Part shown: in pieces, positions 28,594 through 36,402 of the stretch | How the letters are laid out: each line of letters opens with the position of its first letter | How positions within the stretch are numbered: position 1 is the stretch's first letter | Assembly: GCA_009746045.1 (NCBI GenBank) | Contig: RPFO01000904.1 | Span: 1-36,402, forward strand | Reading direction: 5' to 3' | Length of the DNA stretch: 36,402 nucleotides | DNA from: Mesostigma viride | Lineage: Eukaryota; Streptophyta; Mesostigmatophyceae; Mesostigmatales; Mesostigmataceae | Notes under the pieces: generated by a model | Databases searched by the model: none | What the model saw: only the letters and a program-made list of their open reading frames with translations | What the model was told of the DNA's origin: nothing | Translations under genes and position numbers: made by a program

Positions 28594-31111
28594 TGCAAAA
28601 GCTTGAACTGACCGCGTTGGCTCCCTCCACTCCCCCGACCCTGCAGGCTTTGCGCGACCTTCACCCCGACGAACCGGCCTTTGCGGTGCCCGCCCCGGCC
28701 ACCCCCCGCCCCCGCCTATTGTCCTGGACCTGGACATCTTCACGGCTGTGCTGAAGGATCTGCCGAACGCCTCCTCCACCGGCCCCTCAGGCTGGCGCTA
28801 CGAGCACCTCTCCGTGATGGCGGGCCATGGCGGGGCGACCGCACTCTTTGAGGCTGCCGCCGACTTGGCCGCGGGGTCCCTGGCCCCCGCGGCGCGCCCT
28901 TGGCTGGCTGGGGCACGCCTCATTGCCCTCCTGAAAGACGACGTCCCCCCGCCTGCTGGCCGCGTTCGTCCCATTGCTTGCGGCGAGGTCCTACGCAAGC
29001 TGGTGAGTAAGGTCATTTGTCGCCAAAAGGCCCCCGAGTTTCGCGCCTACTTCTGCCCCAACCGGAGTGATACTGAGGAGTCCGTCGCGGCCCAGCTTGG
29101 CGTCGCCACCAAAGGGGGCAGCGACATCATCGTGCACACAGTTCAGGCCTACCTCGAGACGCATCCGACCCATGTGGCGCTGAAGGTGGATTGCCACAAT
29201 GCGTTCAATGCTGTCACCAAGGCTAGCATCTTTGAGGCCGTCGGCGAGGCGTTCCCTGACCTTCTTGCGTGGACAGCAGCCTGCTACGGCGAACCCACTC
29301 AACTCTCCTTCCTCATGGAGGATGGGACGTTCGCCGACATCGCTTCCCGCACGGGAACCCAGCAAGGTGACCCCCTCGGCCCCTTTTACCTGTCTGCCCC
29401 GCTGCACAAGGCTCTCCAAGGTGTCCACGCTGCGCACCCGGATGTCGTGCTCCTCGCCTACATGGACGATATCCATGCCCTTGGCCCGGCCGACGCTGTG
29501 GTTGCCGCCCTGGCTGCCCTTGAAGTGGCCATGGCGGCCATCAACCTTCGGCTCACCCTCCCCAAGTGTGCAGTCTTTTCGCCCCAGGGGGACTGCTCTG
29601 GCTTCCCCGCGGCTATCCCGGGGGCATTGGCGCGGGCGCGTGGTTTCTCGTGCCTGGGCGTCCCTGTGGGTGACCCTGACTACGTCGAAGAGGAGCTCCG
29701 GGCCACCGTGGAACAGCGCACCCATGTCCTTGAGACTTGGGCGCGCCTCAAGGACCCCCAGACCAAAGGGCTCCTCCTGTGGTTTTGCGCCCACCCGCGG
29801 GTGGTTCACTGGCTCCGTGGCGCTCCCCCCCACTTGGTGCGGCTTGCCGCGGAAGGCCATGACGAGCGCATTCAGGCCGCCTTGCAGGTGCTCCTCCCCG
29901 GCCCTAGCCTGCCAGCTCACTCCATGCGCTTGGCCACCCTCCCCTGCCGCATGGGCGGGTGTGGGCTCACCCGCGCCGCCCGCCTCGCCCCCGCCGCCTT
30001 CCTTGGCTCTGTTGCTCAGGCCTGGGCGGAGATCCGCCGGTTGGTCCCCAGCGCCGTCAGCGCCATTCCCGACTTGGTCACCCCATCCCCCTTCCCCTTT
30101 GTGCAGGCTGTGCAGGATTCTTACCTCGGGATCCAGCAGGCTTGCGACCTCGTCCGCCCCGCTCAGGCCGTCCACCGTCGCCTGCCCCGGGGCACGCCCG
30201 GCGTGTCCACTGTCGTCAGTCCTAGTGTCTTCCCTGCCTGCGTTCATGAAAAACAACAAAAGACCTACGCGGGTATACTACACTGTGCCGACTGGATGGG
30301 TCTGCATGCGAGCTTGAACGATCAGGGGAAGGCTTGGCTTCACTCCGTTTCCCTTGAGGGGAGCGTGGGGTCCGCATTCCTGCGCGCCCTCCCCATGAGC
30401 CCTTTGTTCACACTGGTTCCGGCCCTTTACGCCATCGCTCTCCGCCACCAGCTCTTTGCCCCGCAACCTCTCATCACGGCGGGTGCGTCCTGCGGCAGCT
30501 GCGGGCTTGCTCTGGATACTACTGGGACGCACTACATCGCGTGCATGGGTGGCCAGCAGAACCAGAACTGGTTCCTCTATCTCCATACCGCTCTCCTCCG
30601 GGTGGTGTGTGCCATGGTTCGGTCGGTCTTTCCCCACTCCACCATTAAGTGCGAGGACGCGGATGGGGCCGCCCTCTACTCACCCAACCACCGCCCCGAC
30701 ATTACCGTGCTTGACTACGACGGGCAGGGTTGCCACCTGCTCATCGATGTCTCCGTGGCTCGGCCGCTTTCCGGTCGCCACATCCTCCGGGCGGCTGTGG
30801 ATGCCGGCGCTGCTGCCGCTGTGGCTGAGCGCGACAAGTTTGCCTCCTACGGCAATGTGGGGCCCCACCGGGTCATCCCCTTTGTCCTTGAGGAGTTCGG
30901 GGCCATGGGCCCCAAGACAGCGGAGTTTTTCCACGAGTGCTGCCAGCGCCGTGAAGACCGCCTCGACCTCGAGGGTCAGACCGCCCCGTGGTCGGCCCGC
31001 ACGTGGTCCTCGTATTGGCGGCAGCGTCTGTCACTCGCCCTCACTCGCACCGTGGCTGATGTGTTATTCCGCCGCACCCGGGCCGACTTTGTCGCGACCC
31101 ATGCGGTCTAG
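28594..31111 (+). CDS. LINE reverse transcriptase with C-terminal restriction-like endonuclease
   Basis: The long frame begins at 28748. An in-frame ATG at 28594 (MQKLELTALAPSTPPTLQAL) belongs to the same protein but is one frame off, the change falling in the C-rich run at about 28703-28720. Numbering from 28748: GPSGWRYEHL at 12-21, RPIACGEVLRKLVSKVI at 74-90, motif A KVDCHNAFNAV with D148, motif B GTQQGDPLGP at 203-212, and the YMDD active site at 238-241. A CGSCG...H...C knuckle lies at about 581-596. RPDITVLDYDG at about 649, LLIDVSVARP at about 664 and ERDKFASYGN at about 692 fit a PD-(D/E)XK nuclease core; VIPFVLEEFGAMGPKTAEF follows. It would nick the target and prime cDNA from it. 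Third codon positions are strongly G/C, unlike the chromovirus. Confidence 0.9.
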
Positions 31112-31327
31112 ATTCCTTCCAGGCCTGCATGGTGGGCCGGCAGCGCTGTTGCTGCGTGTAGTTTTGTGATGTATAGTTAGTTGTACCTTGTGCCGCTGGC
31201 GTGATCCTTGGATGTCTGTGTCAGATTACTATTAATTTCTTCAGGGTTATTCTCCCAGTTCTCGGGTTTTTCCTTATGTTGCATGCCTATCTCACCTCCG
31301 TAATCTATCATTCTCAATGAATATATA
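31112..31327 (+). other. 3' UTR of the LINE
   Basis: About 215 bp between the stop and the right candidate target copy. It is T-rich, has no poly(A), and ends near CTCAATGAATATA. Confidence 0.5.
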
Positions 31328-31341
31328 TCGAGCATATATAT
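31328..31341. repeat. candidate target duplication of the LINE, right copy
   Basis: TCGAGCATATATAT, identical to 28467-28480. Confidence 0.55.
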
Positions 31342-32683
31342 GTGCTCGCATGAGTGAGTCTCACACAGCTGGATGGCCGCTACAGTTGTGGATAGGGATT
31401 GGTGTGCCTCACACAACGATAAATCTATAGATAGGCCCTAGTAAGATGTTGCAATGTACTATCACCTAAAAATGCTTCCCCACATCAATCAACATGTTCA
31501 TCATTGCAAATAAAGCGAATTTCTTCCTGCCACTGTGCAGTATGCAACGGACTGTGGTAACGGCCACTCGGCCAGCCCAATGCCAAGAGTACGCCAATAG
31601 TACGCCAAGAAAGTGCAGGGCTAAGTTTGATTTCCTCCTCAGGGTCCACGCCTGGTCATGCTGCATGCACTTAAGCCCATCATATTGTTTAAGAGCTTCA
31701 GCCTCGAAAACACCCGCCCTTCTTACCTTTTGATTGCCTCGATCGCGTGTCACATTAGGACAACTGGTCATCACCGCCATCGGGGTCAAGGTTCGACCAC
31801 TTCCGGTCCAGTCTGCAATCCCATTGCCCGAAACTTCATTTCACTATAGGAATAGGTTCCGCGAGTGCACATTTCCAATGGATGGTGCCGAGAATGCCAA
31901 CATAGCCGTTCTCGTGAGCATCACCAGCAGCAATTGCAGTATTCAGCTGCTCAAGTTCGATTCATCAAGGGCCTGCGCGAGTTGCAAAATTGATCCGCAG
32001 CCAGTCCTCGTGCTCGCACAGGAAAAAAAGAATTTCCCCTTGACAAAATGCCAAAACATTCATTATTATTATAACAGCAGATCTGTAAATATACTCAAAC
32101 TCTCGGTTGGTCAGCGCGCTACCTTTCACCGTACTTCCGCGGTGTGGTATTAGCCAAGCCAGCAACCGGAGTTTCTCTCGTCATGCAGTGTCTCTAGATG
32201 TTTTATAGCAACATTCCAGGACGCAAGAGAACCCATGCATTACCCCAGGACCTCCGAAGTATGTCATTCTGCCAGCTGCCTCTAATAAAACCTCTTCGAA
32301 ACGACTGCGCAACGAAAACTAAACCGTTGACCAATGACCAAGTCGGCATTACTCATTGATGGCAAATAAAATAGACATGGTTTGAGCCGGAATGGGTAGT
32401 CCTCTGCCGAATTCGCATGTTGCCGTCTATACGACTATACAGATTCATAGCATTGCGAAGAACAATCCTTCGGCGTTGCTTGGCAGTTGGCTGCTTGTGA
32501 AATGGCGGCTTTTGGGCAGGGGCCACTGCGATCACGTGCGTGTCCTGTCCAGTTTACTGTGTCCTCGTGTCGCATCACGAGTCTGTCAATTATTTGTTTG
32601 TACAGTCTCAGTGTCATTATTAGGTATCGTACAATGCTGGCTAATTGTCTCGACTCACCAGGCCGAGGCCTGGCCTCTTCCTC
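31342..32683. other. anonymous region, no gene recognised
   Basis: Frames up to 139 codons are present on both strands, but none shows a domain or consistent coding composition. There is a small AGTACGCCAA doublet at about 31588-31608. This may be old intergenic or transposon-derived DNA. Confidence 0.4.
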
Positions 32684-32951
32684 GTCAATTATGTCAATTA
32701 TGTCAATTATGTCAATTATCTCAATTATTTGTTTGCGTAAAGTTTTGCTAGACTTAATTCACTATTAAAGTTTTGTTTTCAAAGGAAAATCACTAAAATC
32801 TGCACTTTCTAAGGGCTTTGATACCAAGACCTAGTAATTTTGACTATGTAGTTTTGACCATGGTAACTACGTAAGATTCTAATACTTTACAAATGCTCCC
32901 AAACAAATAATTGGTATAATTGACATAATTGACATAATTGACATAATTGAC
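32684..32951. mobile_element. foldback/MITE-like element with tandem-repeat arms
   Basis: The left arm (32684-32737) is GTCAATTAT repeated about four times, then CTCAATTATTTGTTTG. The right arm (32902-32951) is its inverse: CAAACAAATAATTGGTATAA followed by repeated TTGACATAA. The interior of about 160 bp is AT-rich with weaker inverted words (GTAAAGTTTTG against ACTTTACAAATGC). No clear target duplication was found. An insertion-type foldback element or a palindromic rearrangement would both fit. Confidence 0.65.
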
Positions 32952-33287
32952 AGGCTGGCCAACGTGCCAGCGTGCACGGGCACTGCGTATTTTGGCAGAA
33001 GGTGCCGGGGCTGGTGTGAATTATGCAGCCTGCAATACCATCCCATCACTCGGGCAGCAATTTTCTCGCATAGCCGTCGTAAGTTAAAGGTGCTCTATAA
33101 GCGACACGCGAGGCTGAGTGAGAATGCTAGACATTCGATTAATATTGATGGCGGTTGCCTTGCTGACAGAAGGCGTACGATGCGCGCGATCGGTCGAATT
33201 CTCCGAATGGCCGCAGTCACCGAAACCTTGGGTGATAGCAGTCTTGCCGCGGCCGCTGTCGTCGCAGTATTTCTGTTGTGATCATAA
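32952..33287. other. region between foldback element and coding relic
   Basis: No recognisable gene. A plus frame from 33118 begins with a hydrophobic MRMLDIRLILMAVALLTEGV stretch that looks like a signal peptide, but the rest is not convincing. Confidence 0.35.
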
Positions 33288-34121
33288 TATTGCTTTTGGT
33301 GGGATTTTGCGATGCACGTGTTTTGGATGGGCCACATGTTGGCGCAGGTTATTGACTTGGATGGGCCAACCCCAGATTCCATCCTGGTTGCGCCATACAG
33401 TGTACCATGCCAGGTCGTGGACCGGGCAGTTGAATAAGGTGCACTCCTGGGGGCAGGGTCGGCCAGTGGGCAAAGCAACCAGGGGTTAGTTGTTCCATAT
33501 ATCGACATTGTTTTGCAACACTGGTCCGTTGGAAATGGGGCGGTAGTTCATACGCCAAAGCTGACGGGGGCAAGGAAGCTCAACCAAGGGACGCTAGATG
33601 CCTTGAAGCTTCATCCTGACATTGACTTTGAGGGGTACAAGACAGTGCAAGCCTCAGAACGTACGACCAAGGTGGCATGTGAATCTTACTTCCGTGAGAG
33701 AGGGAGTGCTGCATTGCTAGGCATGCGGACATGCGCACTCTTTTTAGCGGGCAAGCCAAGAAGGCAAAAGAGGTTCCATGGGTGGGTTACAAAGGTGGGC
33801 CATGCTTTCAAAATTGTATGGAGTGATGGGCAGTATGAGGAGTATAGCAAGCTACAGTGTAGAGGACGTGCTGAAATTTGTGTGTGGGTGCCCTTACGGT
33901 GTAAATGCTTTTGGCCGTGAGCAAGTCTTGCAGCAGTACCAAGTTGACAATGGTGCTGGCAGTTCTACGGGAGCTCCTGCTGTGCCTCCGCGGTGTGTGA
34001 TGCCACCACAGTCGACATCCACCACGATGTCCACTCAAGTGACGATGAATCGGATATGGAAAACATTGATGACATTAGTGTAGACAGTGATGATGAGGCG
34101 GATGAGGCGGAGCGCGATTGA
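33288..34121 (+). pseudogene. decayed coding relic with a small beta-barrel-like segment and acidic tail
   Basis: A coding-like plus frame runs from about 33288 (HMLAQVIDLDGPTPDSILVA) with one in-frame TAA near 33438. It continues as YIDIVLQHWSVGNGAVVHTP and TLDALKLHPDIDFEGYKT. KRFHGWVTKVGHAFKIVWSD and GQYEEYS follow at about 33771-33850, with spacing reminiscent of Tudor/chromo-barrel repeats (F-G-V, then V-DG--EEY). Near 33855 the coding signal shifts frame (VEDVLKFVCGCPYGVNAFGR), then near 33990 shifts back to a strongly acidic end (SSDDESDMENIDDISVDSDD) stopping at 34119-34121. The protein family is not recognised. The acidic tail and barrel are seen in some transposon-derived proteins, so a transposase relic is possible. 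Confidence 0.4.
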
Positions 34122-34320
34122 TCATAATAGGCTGGTGGCGCAGCATGCGCACGCCTTGGTAAAGTTGTCGTCATGATTCCCTGCCTATCCATGTTTTTTA
34201 ATGTGCCTATACCTCATGCACACACGTTTTTGATTTATTGATTTCATGTCATGTCATTAATTAATTAATTAATTAATTATCAACATCACTCCGTTGGGAG
34301 TCAATGTCTTGTGTCAGAAA
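34122..34320. other. spacer with (TTAA)n microsatellite
   Basis: Mainly AT-rich; ATTAATTAATTAATTAATTA lies within 34256-34280. No gene seen. Confidence 0.6.
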
Positions 34321-34744
34321 ATTGAGTGAAGGTGCTCTTCAGGGCATTTTGTGCAAAATAACATGTCAATTTTTCCGACTGCAGATAATTGCTCATACAT
34401 GACCCCATATGTGTGTGGTTAAGGTCTTTCTAGTGCCCCAAGAGGGATTGCAAAGTTGCACGTTTTGGATACCTGCAGGCACCTTGGGTGACGCTTCAAA
34501 GCCATAAAAACCGCGGCTTGCTTGGTTACCCGTTTAGGCGCCCTAGACCTTGCAAATGAGCTCAGATTGCCACCCTAACTTGGCCAGCTGCCCTTACCAT
34601 GCTGCCAAAACGAAACAATGTGCAAAGTTGCACATTTTTTGGCTGCCTGCAAGGGCACCCTGCCAGATGACAGTCAAAATAAGCATAAAAAAAACCCGCC
34701 ATTTTTGCTCCGGTTTTAGCCCATTAGGCCACCCTTAACCATGC
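34321..34744. repeat. satellite block 1, unit about 190 bp
   Basis: One full and one partial unit. Recurrent words are TGCAAATGAGCTCAGATTG (34551), CTGCC...ATGCTGC, CAAAGTTGCACATTTTTTGG, the GGGTGACG...CATAAAAACCGC core and GTTTAGGC. The next TGCA phase lies at 34742, 191 bp on. Confidence 0.8.
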
Positions 34745-35455
34745 ATTAATAATTAATTGAACTCGTGCTCCCGTTTGGGGAGGTCACGGAGCACCGAAGT
34801 CTCTTTTAATCCCTGTGTGGCACTTAACAGGCGAGAAAGCGGCAGACAGAGACCCCCCAGTCTTCCCTTCATGCCAAAGCAGTGCCACAGCTGTAATCGT
34901 GCGCGGCTAGGCTAAAAGGACAGGCTTAACGATCGGCAACTGTGGGGCCAATAAGACCCATTGTGAGCATATCATAGCAAGGATCGTGGGCAAGTAATCT
35001 GAACATAGCCAGGGCCCGTTAGCATGGCTGTACTAGAACTAGGCTAGGCTATGGCTGGTTGTGTACCGTGCGTTGGCCGGCACGTGACTAGGTGTGTTGG
35101 CACAGCGGCAAAACATTCTTAGCATGGCTGCCTTAGCGACAGTGACTTCCAATGGTTACAAGCTAGGGCGCTATTGCTATCTAGCCCGCTGGGGCGTCCA
35201 CATCTGTGTGTTGACATCGGTCCCCTCCCCTCCGTACACCTGGGCTTCTGGGGGTCCTGCTTATGGCGGAGGTATTTCCGGCCACAGGTCGCGTCTGCCT
35301 GCTTGTTGCTGAGGCGGGGGTATAGGTGTCATTCCAGCTCCAGGTGACGGTCGTGCAACCGCTTGCCGACGAGGAGAGGAACCGCCTGCTTATCTCAGGG
35401 GGAGGAAGGTGAGCAGGACTGGTGAGTGGCCGCCCTTGTTCCGGTGAGTGCGACC
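34745..35455. other. 0.7 kb segment interrupting the satellite, no gene recognised
   Basis: Unlike the satellite units on both sides. It begins ATTAATAATTAATTGAACTC and contains a TGCTCCCGTTTGGGGAGGTC hairpin at about 34767. Near 35315 and 35405 it holds GGGGG-rich purine tracts. No terminal repeats or target duplication could be fixed, so insertion is likely but unproven. Confidence 0.5.
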
Positions 35456-36205
35456 ATGCCAAATGAGCTCAGATTGCAGCCAAACTTGGCGGCTGCCCTT
35501 GACAATGCTGCAAAACGGCACATGTGCAAGTTGACCATTTTTTGGATACCATGCAGGTGCACCCTGCGCGGCACGCCAAGTAGCATTAAAATTAATTGAC
35601 GCCGAATACGACGATGTCAAATTTTGCCTGGCTGCCAGTTCCTCTAAATATGCGCCCCATATGGGGTGCGTAAGGTCTATCTAGTGCCCCAAGGGGATTG
35701 CAAAGTTGCACATGTTTTGGATACCTGCAGGCGTCCCAACGTGACGTCAAGTAGCATAACAAAAAACCGCGAGATGTGCGCGCCGATTTTAGCCCGTTTA
35801 GGCACCCATAGACCATGCAAATGAGCTCAGATTCAGCCAAACTTTGGCAGCTGCCTTTGCTATGCTGGCAAACGCACATGTGCGAAGTCTTGCCCACATT
35901 TTTTGGATATTTTAGGCACCCTGGGTGACGTCAAATAGCATAAAAACCGCGGTTGCTCCGGTTTCTAGGCCGTTTAGGCCACCTTGACCTTGCAAAAGAG
36001 CTCAGATTGCACCCTAACTTGCGCAGCTGCCTCCTTGACATGCTGCGAAAAGAACATGGGCGAAGTTGCACATTTTTTGGATGCACTGCAGGGTACCGGC
36101 TGGGTGACGCCAATAGCGCCATAAAAACCCGGTTTTGCTCGGTTTAGCCCGGCGTTTAGGCCCACCCTAGACCATGCAAATGAGCTCCGATTGCACCCTA
36201 ACTTT
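35456..36205. repeat. satellite block 2, units of about 175-185 bp
   Basis: The unit start AAATGAGCTCAGATT or close variants occurs at about 35461, 35819, 35994 and 36178; TGCAAA phases at 35816, 35991 and 36175 give periods of 175 and 184. The region 35590-35815 also repeats 34320-34550 (CCCCATATG...GGTCTWTCTAGTGCCCCAA), so two unit types alternate. Many units carry ATGCAAAT and TGACGTCA-like words. Confidence 0.85.
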
Positions 36206-36402
36206 TATTTTTAACTTCAGATTTCACATAATAAGCTATATCTTTCTAATTGACACAGGCCCGCTGTGCCCCACCATAAATTGATATTGACATGACATGA
36301 CATGACATGCACCTAGAGCAAGTGTGCTTACATTCCACTCTTGCAGGAAGTATCTCCTAGACGTATTAAAAGCCCATATGCCCCCTTCCAGGGATATGTG
36401 CT
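36206..36402. other. end of window, no gene; short ACATG tandem repeat
   Basis: AT-rich sequence with a four-copy ACATG pentamer at 36288-36309. Nothing else assignable. Confidence 0.6.

Larger units (their letters stand above)
28481..31327 (+). mobile_element. 5'-truncated LINE with restriction-like endonuclease
   Basis: The segment between two TCGAGCATATATAT copies holds an RT-zinc knuckle-endonuclease ORF and about 215 bp of 3' UTR. It lacks a poly(A) tail and ends in AATGAATATA. The first about 85 bp are AT-rich and could be untemplated or flanking. Coding begins at about 28594. The order RT then CCHC then PD-(D/E)XK nuclease, without an N-terminal APE nuclease, places it with the R2/NeSL/CRE type of non-LTR retrotransposon. 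Confidence 0.75.

Noticed and set aside
28991-30259. 422-codon minus frame opposite the LINE
   Set aside because: It is an antisense shadow of a GC3-rich coding region; the plus strand carries the RT and nuclease motifs.

Overview
This is a eukaryotic, repeat-dominated window with no convincing single-copy host gene. The content (a chromodomain Ty3/gypsy element, Penelope-like reverse transcriptase with green-lineage/protist-type linker motifs, an endonuclease-type LINE with strongly GC-rich third codon positions, long tetranucleotide and CA microsatellites, old tandem satellites) is what I would expect in a protist or algal genome, most plausibly a green alga. That taxonomic guess is inference and weak.

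Left two thirds (1-25093): a nest of retroelements. The outermost is a non-autonomous LTR retrotransposon read on the minus strand. Its 3' LTR is partly in the window (1-419) and its 5' LTR is at 24572-25093. It carries a purine tract beside the left LTR but no recognisable pol. Thirty-seven bases inside its left LTR sits a 16.7 kb Ty3/gypsy chromovirus (457-17193), also minus strand, with matching 571 bp LTRs and an exact 5 bp target duplication CCCGC. In minus-strand order it encodes a small protein with a viroplasmin/RNase H1 N-terminal-like domain (ORF0), gag with a CCHC knuckle, aspartic protease, reverse transcriptase/RNase H, integrase with a C-terminal chromodomain, and a frame-broken proline/alanine-rich accessory ORF beyond the integrase. 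Two further insertions, both plus strand, interrupt pol: 8696-12959 carries a 670-residue Penelope-like reverse transcriptase, and 5894-7554 shares only the downstream non-coding part of that element. Both are bounded by inverted, not direct, copies of the pol target (17 and 14 bp), and each has its own short palindrome at both ends.

The interior of the outer element (17199-24571) is mostly degenerate repeats: a diverged tandem duplication, a (CA)36 tract inside a 34 bp minisatellite, and a possible coiled-coil gag relic broken at an A12 run.

Middle (25094-28429): 0.67 kb without a recognised gene, then about 1.5 kb of (GGGT)n with a 590 bp higher-order duplication, a 964 bp hAT-like element (CAGTGACTGGCC termini, 8 bp target duplication within the GGGT array), and a further 0.2 kb of GGGT.

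Right part (28467-36402): a 5'-truncated LINE (RT, zinc knuckle, restriction-like endonuclease) flanked by a possible 14 bp target duplication; anonymous AT-richer DNA; a small foldback element whose arms are tandem TCAATTATG repeats; a decayed coding relic (about 33288-34121); and a 175-190 bp satellite interrupted by about 0.7 kb of other sequence. The genes do not form a host pathway. The functional logic is of selfish elements inserted into one another, and the order of nesting gives a relative history: outer LTR element, then chromovirus, then the two Penelope-like insertions.
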